DNA from: Stenotrophomonas maltophilia
GTDB taxonomy: Bacteria; Pseudomonadota; Gammaproteobacteria; Xanthomonadales; Xanthomonadaceae
Length of the DNA: 34,059 bases
Reading direction: 5' to 3'
NCBI RefSeq assembly: GCF_003970865.1
Contig: NZ_RXLZ01000053.1
Location: 1-34,059 of the forward strand
The notes under the pieces are model-generated. The model ran no database searches, had not been told where the DNA came from, and saw only the letters and a list, made by a program, of their open reading frames with translations. Shown here piece after piece: positions 1 through 7,561 of the stretch; the stretch's first letter is position 1, and each line of letters starts with the position of its first letter. Both the position numbers and the translations under genes were made by a program.

Positions 1-103
1 TTTCCTCGCTCTCGAAACCCGCCGAGTTATGTGGTCGTTGTTTTTTTGTGAAGGGGGGGGCGGCCGTGCATGCTCGATAGGGAACGATCGCAGGCAGGGT
101 GAG

Positions 104-1180
104 GTGTGTAAAGGGGCGAGCTCCTGGTCCCTGCCCGCCCTGCGCCAACGCTGGCAGCCACGCCTGCCCGGCCTTCTGCTGGTGGGCCTGATCGCGGCGG
201 CGTCGCTGTACCTGGCCGAGCTGCCGTGGCTGCAGGCACATGGCCTGAGCGCGCTGACCGTGGCCATCGTCGCCGGCATCGTGGTCGGCAACACGTTCTA
301 CCCGCGGCTGGCACCGAGCAGCGCGGCCGGTGTCGGCTTTTCCAAGCACTGGCTGCTGCGCGCCGGCATCGTGCTGTACGGGCTGCGCCTGACCTTCCAG
401 GACATCGGCCATGTCGGCGTCACTGGCGTGCTGATGGACGTGCTGGTGGTTGCCAGCACCTTCGGCCTGGCCTGCTGGCTGGGCGTCCGCGTGTTCAAGA
501 TGGAGCGCGAGGCAGCCATGCTGATCGGTGCTGGCAGCGCGATCTGCGGTGCGGCAGCGGTGATGGCTGCCGAACCGGTGGTGCGTGGCCGCGCTGCGCA
601 TGTCACCGTCGCGGTCTCGACGGTGGTGGTGTTCGGCACGCTGGCGATGTTCCTGTACCCGGCGCTGTATGCACTGGTGCAGTCGCACGGCTGGCTGGCA
701 ATGGACGCGCGGCAGTACGGTCTGTTCACCGGTGCGACGGTGCATGAAGTGGCACAGGTGGTGGCGGCCGGCCGTGCGGTCAACGAAGCAGCGGCCGACA
801 CGGCGGTGATCACCAAGATGGTGCGGGTGATGCTGCTGGCGCCGTTCCTGATCGCGCTGTCACTGTGGCTGGCCCGTGGCGGCAAGGCCAGCGCCGACGG
901 CAGCAGGGCGCGCATCGTGGTGCCGTGGTTCGCGTTCGGTTTCGTGGCCGTGGCCGGGTTCAACTCGCTGCACCTGCTGCCGGCCGGCCTGCAGGCCGGG
1001 CTGGTGCAGCTGGATACGGTGCTGCTGGCGATGGCGATGGCCGCGCTGGGCCTGACCACCCACGTCTCGGCGCTGCGCCAGGCGGGCCTGAAGCCGCTGC
1101 TGCTGGCACTGATCCTGTTCGCCTGGCTGCTGTTCGGCGGCCTGGCGATCCACCAGGGTGTGTTGGCGGTGCTGGGCTGA
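104..1180 (+). CDS. yeiH: YeiH/UPF0324 family putative sulfate exporter (membrane protein)
   Basis: This is a polytopic inner-membrane protein of the YeiH (UPF0324) family, often annotated as a putative sulfate exporter although the substrate is poorly established. The alignment to E. coli YeiH that I recall runs almost end to end: GSAICGAAAVMAAEPVV, GATVHEVAQVVAAG and LDTVLLAMAMAALGLTTHVSAL are family hallmarks, and about ten hydrophobic segments are visible. The open frame reaches back to an ATG at 29, but the codons from 29 to 103 are T-rich and unlike the rest of the gene. I therefore prefer GTG at 104, which has AGGG just upstream and gives 358 aa, close to the usual 350. The start is uncertain and the family call is strong. 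The gene stands alone, followed by a repeat-filled gap before dbpA. Confidence 0.9.
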   Translation: MCKGASSWSLPALRQRWQPRLPGLLLVGLIAAASLYLAELPWLQAHGLSALTVAIVAGIVVGNTFYPRLAPSSAAGVGFSKHWLLRAGIVLYGLRLTFQDIGHVGVTGVLMDVLVVASTFGLACWLGVRVFKMEREAAMLIGAGSAICGAAAVMAAEPVVRGRAAHVTVAVSTVVVFGTLAMFLYPALYALVQSHGWLAMDARQYGLFTGATVHEVAQVVAAGRAVNEAAADTAVITKMVRVMLLAPFLIALSLWLARGGKASADGSRARIVVPWFAFGFVAVAGFNSLHLLPAGLQAGLVQLDTVLLAMAMAALGLTTHVSALRQAGLKPLLLALILFAWLLFGGLAIHQGVLAVLG

Positions 1181-1188
1181 GCAGGAGC

Positions 1189-1270
1189 GTGCCGACCAGG
1201 GTCGGCACCCACCAGTAGATCCACGCCATGCGTGGATGCCCCCCGGTGTATTCACGCCATGCGTGGATGA
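1189..1270. repeat. Cluster of three SMAG-like short palindromes
   Basis: Three short dyads follow the yeiH stop. 1189-1208 is a hairpin around GTGCCGACC/GGTCGGCAC in reverse orientation. 1215-1239 is a GTAG-headed element with the core ATCCACGC/GCGTGGAT. 1248-1270 is a close relative with a degraded GTAT header. A GTAG header followed by an imperfect palindrome is the signature of the SMAG family of S. maltophilia. They may act as transcript-end hairpins, but none has a T-tract. Confidence 0.8.
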
Positions 1271-1280
1271 CGACTCCGAT

Positions 1281-1319
1281 GGGGTCAGAGCCCTTTCCCG
1301 CGGAAAGGGATCCGACCCC
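1281..1319. repeat. 39-bp palindrome GGGGTC...GACCCC, repeat or terminator-like
   Basis: A near-perfect inverted repeat: GGGGTCaGAgCCCTTTCC is followed by its complement ending in GACCCC, centred on CGCG at about 1300. It sits 44 bp before dbpA and differs in sequence from the SMAG elements next to it. There is no T-run on either side, so a simple intrinsic terminator is not supported. It reads as a separate repeat family. From memory, similar GGGGTCAGAGCCCTTT dyads are common between genes of Stenotrophomonas and Xanthomonas; that is not verified here. Confidence 0.65.
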
Positions 1320-1363
1320 ACCCCATTAGGCGGGAGCGGCCGCGCGGACGGGTACAATGCGCC

Positions 1364-2740
1364 ATGACTGACTTCTCGACCCTGCCGCTGAGCCCGGCCC
1401 TGCAGCCCGGCCTGGATGCCCTCGGCTACACCACCCTCACCCCCGTGCAGGCGCAGAGCCTGCCGGCCATCCTCGATGGCCGCGATGTGATCGCACAGGC
1501 GCCGACCGGCAGCGGCAAGACCGCCGCCTTCGGCCTGGGCCTGCTGCAGGCCATCGACCCCAGCCTGATCCGCGTGCAGGCGCTGGTGCTGTGCCCGACC
1601 CGCGAACTTGCAGACCAGGTCGGCAAGCAGATCCGCAAGCTGGCCACCGGCATCCCCAACCTGAAGCTGTTGCTGCTGGTGGGTGGCGTGCCGCTGGGCC
1701 CGCAGCTGGCGTCGCTGGAAGGCCACGACCCGCACGTGGTGGTCGGTACGCCCGGCCGTGTGCAGGAGCTGGCACGCAAGCGCGCGCTGAATCTGGGCGC
1801 GGTGCGCACGCTGGTGCTGGACGAGGCCGACCGCATGCTCGACATGGGCTTCGAGGAGCCGATCCGCGAAATCGCCGGCCGCACCCACAAGGACCGCCAG
1901 AGCCTGCTGTTCTCCGCCACCTTCCCGGACAGCATCCGCGCCATGGCGCGTGACCTGCTGCGCGACGCGGTGGAAGTGACCGTGGAAGGCGCCGACCAGG
2001 CACCGGCCATCCGCCACCTGTTCTGCGAGGTGGAACCTGCACATCGCCAGAAGGCGCTGGCCGGCCTGCTGCTGAAGTACACGCCGGAATCGGCGGTGGT
2101 GTTCTGCAACACCCGCAAGGACGTGGACGAAGTAGCCAACTCGCTGCAGCAGTTCGGCTTCTCCGCGCTGGCCCTGCATGGCGACATGGAACAGCGCGAC
2201 CGCGAGGAAGTGCTGTTGCTGCTGGCCAACCGCAGCTGCAACGTGCTGGTGGCCAGCGACGTGGCCGCACGCGGCCTGGACGTTGAAGAGCTTGCGGCGG
2301 TGATCAACTACGAGCTGCCGACCGACGTGGAAAGCTATCAGCACCGCGTGGGCCGTACCGGCCGTGCCGGTGCCAGTGGCCTGGCGATCAGCCTGGTGGC
2401 CGGCCGCGAGAAGACCCGTGCCGAAGCCATCGAAGCGCAGATGGGGCAACCGCTGGACTGGCAGAAGACGCCGCTGGCAACCTCGCGCCCGGCCGAGCTG
2501 CCGCAGGCCGCGATGCGCACGCTGCGGATCGACGGTGGCAAGACCGACAAGCTGCGCCCGGGCGACATCCTCGGTGCGCTGACCGGTGATGCCGGTCTGT
2601 CAGCCAAGTTCATCGGCAAGATCGCGATCTTCCCGACCCGCTCCTACGTGGCAATCGCGCGTGAGCAGGCCAACAAGGCCGTGGCCAAGCTGGAAGCCGG
2701 CAAGATCAAGGGCCGTCGGTTCCGCGTGCGGATGATGTGA
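1364..2740 (+). CDS. dbpA: ATP-dependent RNA helicase DbpA (DEAD-box)
   Basis: DEAD-box RNA helicase of the DbpA subfamily. In E. coli this protein binds hairpin 92 of 23S rRNA and acts late in assembly of the large ribosomal subunit. All helicase motifs are present in order: Q motif near residues 21-34, APTGSGKT (46-53), PTRELADQV, TPGR, DEAD near 152, SAT, VVFCNTRK, ARGLDV and HRVGRTGRAG. The last 75 or so residues (MRTLRIDGGKTDKLRPGDIL to the RFRVRM end) match the DbpA-specific RNA-binding domain, which separates it from RhlE and SrmB. The length of 458 aa equals the family norm. ATG at 1364 is the only sensible start. It is monocistronic, between repeat clusters on both sides. Confidence 0.97.
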   Translation: MTDFSTLPLSPALQPGLDALGYTTLTPVQAQSLPAILDGRDVIAQAPTGSGKTAAFGLGLLQAIDPSLIRVQALVLCPTRELADQVGKQIRKLATGIPNLKLLLLVGGVPLGPQLASLEGHDPHVVVGTPGRVQELARKRALNLGAVRTLVLDEADRMLDMGFEEPIREIAGRTHKDRQSLLFSATFPDSIRAMARDLLRDAVEVTVEGADQAPAIRHLFCEVEPAHRQKALAGLLLKYTPESAVVFCNTRKDVDEVANSLQQFGFSALALHGDMEQRDREEVLLLLANRSCNVLVASDVAARGLDVEELAAVINYELPTDVESYQHRVGRTGRAGASGLAISLVAGREKTRAEAIEAQMGQPLDWQKTPLATSRPAELPQAAMRTLRIDGGKTDKLRPGDILGALTGDAGLSAKFIGKIAIFPTRSYVAIAREQANKAVAKLEAGKIKGRRFRVRMM

Positions 2741-2750
2741 TTGAAGCAGC

Positions 2751-2904
2751 GTTGCCAACCACGGTTGGCAACCATCTGACCTGGTAGTGGCCAACCTTGG
2801 TCGGCCCGTCCATGGCGCCAGTCGCGAACAGCGATGCCAACCAAGGTTGGCAACTACCGGCTCCCGGCCATTCGCTCTGGTAGATGCCAACCTTGGTTGG
2901 CACC
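2751..2904. repeat. Four SMAG-like palindromes between dbpA and apt
   Basis: The convergent space between dbpA and apt is almost filled with dyads: 2751-2773 (GTTGCCAACC/GGTTGGCAAC), 2784-2807 (GTAG header, GGCCAACC/GGTCGGCC), 2834-2857 (inverted, ending CTAC) and 2880-2904 (GTAG header, ATGCCAACC/GGTTGGCA). The second and third, and the third and fourth, face each other as SMAG dimers do. All share the CCAACCnnGGTTGG core, so they are probably recent local duplications. Folded in RNA, they could end or protect both converging transcripts. Confidence 0.8.
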
Positions 2905-2914
2905 TGCCCTTCGA

Positions 2915-3451
2915 TCAGAACACCAGTTCGGTGTGCAGCGGCAGATCCGATTCCCAGCGGGCGCGACCACCGAGGCCGTCCAGTTCGACCAGTACACCGG
3001 CGCCGACCACGTCAACGCCCAGGCGGCGCACCAGCGACAGCGCAGCGACCAGCGTGCCGCCAGTGGCCAGCACGTCGTCGATGATCGCCACGCGAGCGCC
3101 GGCCGGCAGCGCATCGGCGTGCACTTCGATGCAGTCGCTGCGGTATTCCAGCGTGTATTCCTCGCGCAGCACCTGGCCCGGCAGCTTGCCCGGCTTGCGC
3201 ACCGGCACGAAGCCGACGCCCAGTTCCAGCGCCATTGCGGCGCCGAGGATGAAGCCACGCGATTCGATACCGATCACCGCGTCCAGCTTCTGGTGGCGCC
3301 AACGGTCGGCCATCGCGGTGATGGCACCGCGGAAGTCCTCGCTATGGGCGAGCAGCGGCATGATGTCCTTGAAGAGGATGCCGGGCTTGGGGAAGTCGGC
3401 GATGTCGCGCAGGCGGGAGGCCCACTGCGGAGCGACGATGGCGTCGGTCAT
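2915..3451 (-). CDS. apt: Adenine phosphoribosyltransferase
   Basis: Purine-salvage enzyme converting adenine and PRPP to AMP and pyrophosphate in the cytosol. The PRPP-binding signature [13 protein letters not shown] lies at residues 121-133, [14 protein letters not shown] near 17-30 and [12 protein letters not shown] at 61-72, all characteristic of Apt. With ATG at 3451 it is 178 aa, the usual length. A second ATG at 3478 adds nine residues (MPPSDSQCD) and has an AGG upstream, so the start is not certain. The open frame runs further to 3865, but only because it reads through the composite palindromic repeat, and that extension should be ignored. Confidence 0.95.
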   Translation of the reverse strand: MTDAIVAPQWASRLRDIADFPKPGILFKDIMPLLAHSEDFRGAITAMADRWRHQKLDAVIGIESRGFILGAAMALELGVGFVPVRKPGKLPGQVLREEYTLEYRSDCIEVHADALPAGARVAIIDDVLATGGTLVAALSLVRRLGVDVVGAGVLVELDGLGGRARWESDLPLHTELVF

Positions 3452-3621
3452 GTCACATTGGCTATCTGATGGCGGCATAGGGTACCTGTTCCGGGCGCCG
3501 CCTGCCTGTTGAGGGGTATGTCGGCCGGGCTGCGCCCGGCACCTGCGGTAGTGCCGGCCGCTGGCCGGCAACCTCAACAGCAACAGCAACAGCAAGGGCA
3601 ACAGCGGGTTTCCTGTGGGAT

Positions 3622-3723
3622 GGCGGGGTGGGTCCGGTTGCGGGGGACGCTGCAAGTACGTCCATGTAAGCTCGGTCGCGCCATCCATGGCGCTCACGCC
3701 CCCGCAACCGGACCCACCCCGCC
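3622..3723. repeat. Long palindrome P1, copy A: 25-bp perfect arms
   Basis: The left arm 3622-3646 (begins GGCGGGGTGGGTCCGG) is perfectly complementary to the right arm 3699-3723. The 52-nt interior carries ACGTCCATGTAAGCTCG and a smaller hairpin GCGCCA-TCCA-TGGCGC at 3678-3693. Cruciform DNA or a very stable RNA stem is possible. Confidence 0.9.
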
Positions 3724-3890
3724 TTCGACAGGTTCCTGCGATCTGTCGTAGATCCACGCCATGCGTGTATGAATCTCCATCGAAATCGAATATTTCGAGA
3801 ATTGAACGAAGAGCATCCACGCATGGCGTGGATCTACCGTGTCGACCAAGGTCGTCACCTACCAACAGCCGCGGGAATCTGTCGGAGGTG

Positions 3891-3985
3891 GGACGGTGTG
3901 GGAGTGCAGGACCGTTGGCGCCATGGATGGCGCCATCGAGCCCCCAGGGACGGGTTTACGGCGTGTCCTGCAGTCCCACACCGCC
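3891..3985. repeat. Long palindrome P2, copy A
   Basis: The arm 3891-3912 (GGACGGTGTGGGAGTGCAGG...) pairs with about 3965-3985 with one mismatch and one bulge. The interior contains the dyad GGCGCCA-TGGA-TGGCGCC (3917-3934) and CCCAGGGACGGGTTTACGGC. Read on the minus strand, the interior aligns with that of P1, which makes P2 an inverted, diverged P1. Confidence 0.85.
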
Positions 3986-4083
3986 CCGCCAGACCATCAG
4001 CAATCCAGAGCCGCTTTGGCTTTGGCCGTTGCTTGCGCCGTGGCCTCTGCAGGTGCAGGGCGCAGCCCTGCCGAAACCCACCT

Positions 4084-5649
4084 TCAGGAACTGCAGGACA
4101 GCATCGAACAGCCGGCACGATTGTCGGCCCAGGCCGGGCGCTTGCCGGCAAAGTGCTCGAGCCCGGCACGCTCGGTGTATGGATCGCGCAGTACGTCCTG
4201 CAACGCATGAACACCGCCGAGGTCGCCCTGCTCCGCGCGGTCGATGGCCTCCTGCGCCAGCCAGTTGCGCAGCACGTACAGCGGATTGACTGCGGCCATC
4301 TTCGCCGCGCGCTCACTGGCCGAAAGTGGATCGGCCTGCAACCGTGCCGCGTAGTCCTGCAGCCACTGCTGCAACGGTGCCTGCACCGCCTGCTGGCGCG
4401 ACCCGTCGTAGTACACCGCGTCCAGCACGCCCACATCGGGCGCCGCTGGATCAACCCGTATCAGCGCACGCCAGGCCAGGGTCATGTCCATGCCGCCGTC
4501 CTGCATCAGCTGCTGCCAGCGCAGGTAGAGCTGCAGGTCGTCATCGTCGGCCGCGGCCAGGCCCAGCTTGGCTGCGGCGTCGCGGCGCGTGCAGGCCACG
4601 AAGGTGGACTGGTATGCGGCCAATCCAGCCTGCAGCGGTGCCGCATCGGCAAACAACGGCGACAGCGCCTGCGCCAACCGGCTCAGGTTCCAGTACGCGA
4701 CTTGCGGCTGCGTGCCGAAGCGGTAGCGACGCCCCTGCGCGTCGGTGGTGTTCGGTGTCCAGTCCGGATCGAAATCCTCGACCCAACCGTAGGGACCGTA
4801 GTCGAGCGTGAGACCAAGCACGGACAGGTTGTCGGTGTTCATCACGCCGTGCACGAAGCCGACGCGCATCCAGTGCGCGATCATCTCAGCGGTGCGCACT
4901 GCGATCTGCGCGAACCAGTCGCCATACAGTGCCTCGCCCTGCCCTTGCAGTTCGGGGAAGTCGCGGGCGATGCAGGCATCAACCAGCTGCTGCAGCAAGG
5001 CGGTTTCGCCGCGCGAGGCAGGCAGTTCAAACGAACCGAAGCGCAGGAACGACGGCGATACCCGGCATACGATGGCGCCAGGCTCGGCACGCGGGTGGCC
5101 GTCATAGAACATGTCACGCACCACGTCGTCGCCGGTGCCGACCAGCGACAGCGCGCGCGTGGTCGGCACACCCAGGTGGTGCATGGCCTCGCTGCACAGG
5201 AATTCGCGGATGGATGAGCGCAGCACTGCGCGCCCATCGGCGCCCCGCGAATAAGGTGTGGGGCCGGCCCCCTTCAGCTGCAACTCCCAGTGGCGGCCAT
5301 CCGGCGCAACCATTTCACCCAGCGAGATCGCACGGCCATCGCCGAGCTGGCCGGCCCAATGGCCAAACTGATGGCCGCCGTAGTTGGCTGCCCATGGCTG
5401 CATGCCGGCGTACAGTGCATTGCCGCCAAACACCTGCGCGAAGCCTTCGCTTTCGACTTCAGCGGTATCGAATCCAAGCATCGCGGCGACGTCCGGCGAC
5501 CAGGCCAGCAGCGTAGGCGCCGTCACCGGTGTCGGCATCACCGGCGACCAGGCCGCGCCCAGCACTTCGCGGCGGCGCGGACCGGATTCGGGGTCGCCCG
5601 GCAGGGTGTGCAGCAGGCGGTTGTCGAAACGGGGGCTGTCGGTATCCAT
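4084..5649 (-). CDS. selO: Protein adenylyltransferase SelO (YdiU family)
   Basis: Pseudokinase-fold enzyme that transfers AMP from ATP to protein hydroxyls. E. coli SelO has been shown to AMPylate proteins of redox homeostasis. With ATG at 5649 it is 521 aa. Visible family features are GGHQFGHWAGQLGDGRA (91-106), LQLKGAGPTPYSRGADGR (123-140, with K126), HGVMNTDN (267-274, candidate catalytic Asp273) and DYGPYGWVEDFDP (283-295, metal-binding Asp). The C-terminus ends CSMLSCSS, so Cys519 occupies the position of selenocysteine in animal SelO. The frame can be extended to a TTG at 5685, but that overlaps the stop of the upstream GST gene. The spacing suggests co-transcription with that gene. 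Confidence 0.96.
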   Translation of the reverse strand: MDTDSPRFDNRLLHTLPGDPESGPRRREVLGAAWSPVMPTPVTAPTLLAWSPDVAAMLGFDTAEVESEGFAQVFGGNALYAGMQPWAANYGGHQFGHWAGQLGDGRAISLGEMVAPDGRHWELQLKGAGPTPYSRGADGRAVLRSSIREFLCSEAMHHLGVPTTRALSLVGTGDDVVRDMFYDGHPRAEPGAIVCRVSPSFLRFGSFELPASRGETALLQQLVDACIARDFPELQGQGEALYGDWFAQIAVRTAEMIAHWMRVGFVHGVMNTDNLSVLGLTLDYGPYGWVEDFDPDWTPNTTDAQGRRYRFGTQPQVAYWNLSRLAQALSPLFADAAPLQAGLAAYQSTFVACTRRDAAAKLGLAAADDDDLQLYLRWQQLMQDGGMDMTLAWRALIRVDPAAPDVGVLDAVYYDGSRQQAVQAPLQQWLQDYAARLQADPLSASERAAKMAAVNPLYVLRNWLAQEAIDRAEQGDLGGVHALQDVLRDPYTERAGLEHFAGKRPAWADNRAGCSMLSCSS

Positions 5650-5681
5650 GGTGCTGAAGATGGGGACGACGGCCGCCCTCC

Positions 5682-6371
5682 TCAATTGCCGCTGAGCGCC
5701 TGCAGGTGGCCGCCGTGGGCCTCGGCACGCTGGTAGGCCGGGCGCTCACCGATGCGCTTGAGGAAGCCACGCAGTGCCGGCTTGTCGTCGAGGCCCCCAC
5801 CGCGCGCGGCGGCCGCCTGGATCGGGAAGCTCATCTGGATGTCGGCAGCACTGAAGCGCTCGCCGGCAAACCACGAGCTTTCGGACAGGCGGCGCTCCAT
5901 CCAGTCCAGGTGCAGGCGCCGCTGTGGGCCGATGAAGCCACGCTCGGCCTTGTCGGCAATGCTGCGCGCGATCGGACGGGCGAAGAACGGCATCGGCGCG
6001 TTGCGGATGCGGCCCATCACCAGGGTCAGCAGCAGAGGCGGCATCGCCGAGCCTTCGGCGTAGTGCAGCCAGTAGCGGTAGGCGATGCGCTCGGCACCAT
6101 CGGCCGGCATCGGCGACGGCGACAGCTGGCGCTGGGTGTCGTAGCGGTCTGCGAGGTAGTCGAGGATCGCCCCGGACTCGGCCAGTACCAGCTCGCCATC
6201 CTGCAGTACCGGCGACTTGCCCAGCGGATGCACGTTGCGCAGTTCCGGCGGCGCCAGCAGCGTCTTCGGATCACGCGGATAACGGCGCAGTTCGTAGTCC
6301 AGCCCCAGCTCCTCCAGCATCCACAGCACACGCAGGGAACGGGAGTTTTCCAGGTGATGGACGATACGCAT
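5682..6371 (-). CDS. Glutathione S-transferase family protein
   Basis: Cytosolic GST-fold protein of 229 aa. The N-terminal thioredoxin-like domain runs to about residue 80: MRIVHHLENSRSLRVLWMLEEL, with Ser10 and Ser12 near the usual catalytic position, then HPLGKSPVL with the cis-Pro and the glutathione-binding ESGAILDYLADRY. An all-helical domain follows, with FSAADIQMSFP as the N-capping motif. The substrate is unknown; the sequence suggests detoxification or disulfide/thiol chemistry. It is immediately upstream of selO on the same strand, 32 bp from the chosen selO start, so the two probably form an operon. SMAG elements lie upstream. Confidence 0.92.
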   Translation of the reverse strand: MRIVHHLENSRSLRVLWMLEELGLDYELRRYPRDPKTLLAPPELRNVHPLGKSPVLQDGELVLAESGAILDYLADRYDTQRQLSPSPMPADGAERIAYRYWLHYAEGSAMPPLLLTLVMGRIRNAPMPFFARPIARSIADKAERGFIGPQRRLHLDWMERRLSESSWFAGERFSAADIQMSFPIQAAAARGGGLDDKPALRGFLKRIGERPAYQRAEAHGGHLQALSGN

Positions 6372-6425
6372 GAGGATGATCCTTGGGGAGGAAGTTCATC
6401 CTACCGCGCAGAGTGCATGCCGCTT

Positions 6426-6481
6426 GTAGAGTCGAGCTTGCTCGACTGTCGTTGAAATCAGTCGAGCAAGCTCGACTCTAC
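6426..6481. repeat. SMAG dimer (two inverted GTAG palindromes)
   Basis: 6426-6448 reads GTAGAGTCGAGC...GACTG and 6459-6481 is its exact reverse complement, 10 bp apart. Each unit folds by itself (AGTCGAGC/GCTCGACT) and the pair can form one long stem. It lies between the cold-shock gene terminator and the GST start. Confidence 0.9.
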
Positions 6482-6496
6482 GGAAAGGCAGGCAAT

Positions 6497-6529
6497 AAAA
6501 AAACGCCGGAAGCTTTCGCTTCCGGCGTT
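6497..6529 (-). terminator. Intrinsic terminator of the cold-shock gene
   Basis: On the minus strand, AACGCCGGAAGC - GAAA - GCTTCCGGCGTT forms a perfect 12-bp stem (6502-6529) with a tetraloop, followed by TTTTTTATTG. It starts 26 bp after the stop of the cold-shock gene. Confidence 0.95.
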
Positions 6530-6555
6530 CTGGCTACCAAACGGTAGCAGACGGA

Positions 6556-6765
6556 TTAGACCGCCTGCACCTGGTCAGCCTGCATACCCTTCTGACCCTG
6601 GACGGCGATGAAGGTAACCTTCTGGCCTTCCTGCAGGGTCTTGAAGCCGGTGCCCTGGATGGCACGGAAGTGCACAAACAGGTCCGGGCCGCTTTCCGGG
6701 GTGATGAAGCCGAAGCCCTTGGCGTCGTTGAACCACTTGACGGTGCCGGTCTGACGATCAGACAT
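6556..6765 (-). CDS. Cold-shock protein (CspA family)
   Basis: Small single-stranded nucleic-acid-binding protein of 69 aa with the five-strand OB fold, acting as an RNA chaperone. It opens [22 protein letters not shown]1 is KGFGFI (16-21) and RNP2 is LFVHF (29-33). The position after RNP2 is Arg34, where many CspA proteins have Ser. The open frame extends to 6915, but ATG at 6765 has a good AGGAG eight bases upstream and starts exactly where the family does. Which csp paralogue it is cannot be told from sequence alone. It has a long upstream leader and a strong terminator. Confidence 0.96.
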   Translation of the reverse strand: MSDRQTGTVKWFNDAKGFGFITPESGPDLFVHFRAIQGTGFKTLQEGQKVTFIAVQGQKGMQADQVQAV

Positions 6766-7066
6766 TTGACTAACTCCTGAAACACATGTTGAAAAAATCG
6801 CAGCCACCGGGTATCGGGGCCGAGACTGAGTTGCAGGCGTTGGTAAAGCGGATCGATGAGCGGATCGTGAGATCAACTGCACCAGGCCACGATTCACGGT
6901 GACCCTAGCAAACACAGTGGGACGAACGATACGCGTGTTTTCTGCAAAAAGCGATAGCCCGGACGTTCATGGGCTTGCCCCGCCCGCTAGACGTGACAAG
7001 GGCTGGCAGCCGATCGAGGCTAACCCCGAGTCCCCATTCAGGATTTTCCTACCCTACACTGGGTAA
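6766..7066. promoter_or_regulatory. Divergent control region between the cold-shock gene and yaiI
   Basis: A 301-bp gap without a gene. Cold-shock genes usually have long structured leaders, and a leader of up to about 150-200 nt would fit here on the minus strand. I could not identify a convincing -35/-10 pair or cold box by eye. On the yaiI side, TACCC-TACACT-GGGTA is a dyad at 7050-7065 that abuts the ATG, preceded by AGGATTTTCCT, and no normal Shine-Dalgarno is present. There are no SMAG elements. Confidence 0.4.
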
Positions 7067-7555
7067 ATGACTGAAGCTGAAACCCAAGCTGAACCCGCCC
7101 TCCCCCGTATCTGGGTGGACGCGGACGCCTGCCCCACCGTCATTCGCGACATCCTGTTCCGTGCCGCTGAACGCGTTGGGATCGAGCTGACCCTGGTTGC
7201 CAACCAGTGGATCCGGACCCCGCCCTCACGCTGGCTGCGCTCGATCCAGGTCCCCCAGGGCCTGGACGTGGCCGACAGCGCCATCGTCGAACGGGTCGCC
7301 GGCGGAGACCTGGTCGTCACCCAGGACATCCCGCTGGCCGCGCTGGTGCTGGAGAAGAAGGCCGTGGCGCTGAACCCGCGCGGCCAGCTGTACACCCCGA
7401 ACAACATGGCCGAGCGGCTGTCGATGCGCAATTTCATGGAAGAACTGCGCGGCGCCGGGGTGCAGACCGGGGGCCCGCCGCCGCTGGGCCCGCGCGACCG
7501 GCAGTTGTTCGCGGCCGAGCTGGACCGCTGGCTGGCCCGACGCCCGGTTCGCTGA
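7067..7555 (+). CDS. yaiI: YaiI/YqxD family protein (UPF0178, DUF188)
   Basis: A conserved cytosolic protein of 162 aa, function not established. Family features are [20 protein letters not shown] near residues 15-34, an Asp-rich metal-site-like motif, then [24 protein letters not shown] (68-91) and [26 protein letters not shown]. The DADACP and TQDIPLA motifs recall PIN-like nuclease active sites, but no activity is assigned here. The ATG at 7067 directly follows the GGGTA dyad. The gene is convergent with the following pseudouridine synthase, six bases apart. Confidence 0.93.
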   Translation: MTEAETQAEPALPRIWVDADACPTVIRDILFRAAERVGIELTLVANQWIRTPPSRWLRSIQVPQGLDVADSAIVERVAGGDLVVTQDIPLAALVLEKKAVALNPRGQLYTPNNMAERLSMRNFMEELRGAGVQTGGPPPLGPRDRQLFAAELDRWLARRPVR

Positions 7556-7561
7556 ACGGCC

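Larger units (their letters stand above)
3524..4071. repeat. Composite palindromic repeat, copy A (about 548 bp)
   Basis: This fills nearly all of the 632-bp space between apt and selO. In order it contains: outer hairpin 3524-3540; a SMAG at 3548-3573; CAACAG microrepeats at about 3573-3605; palindrome P1 at 3622-3723; a tail of about 25 bp (CTTCGACAGG...ATCTGTC); SMAGs at 3748-3771, 3813-3837 and 3839-3863; an inverted tail (about 3863-3890); palindrome P2 at 3891-3985; GTTGC-type microrepeats; and an outer hairpin at 4055-4071. P2 reads as a diverged reverse copy of P1, so the unit is roughly two-fold symmetric. The same arrangement recurs at 13963-14490. No gene is supported here. Confidence 0.85.

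Noticed and set aside
860..2449. A 529-codon minus-strand frame opposite yeiH and dbpA
   Set aside because: It is a high-GC shadow: Gln/His/Arg-rich translation without domains, lying wholly opposite dbpA and yeiH.
3573..3605. CAACAG microrepeats as a possible CRISPR or coding repeat
   Set aside because: The units are only six bases and irregular, without spacers. They are the flank of the composite repeat and recur as CAACGG in the other copies.
3769..5217. A plus-strand frame in the repeat and opposite selO
   Set aside because: It starts inside a SMAG element and continues antisense to selO; the composition is that of a GC shadow.
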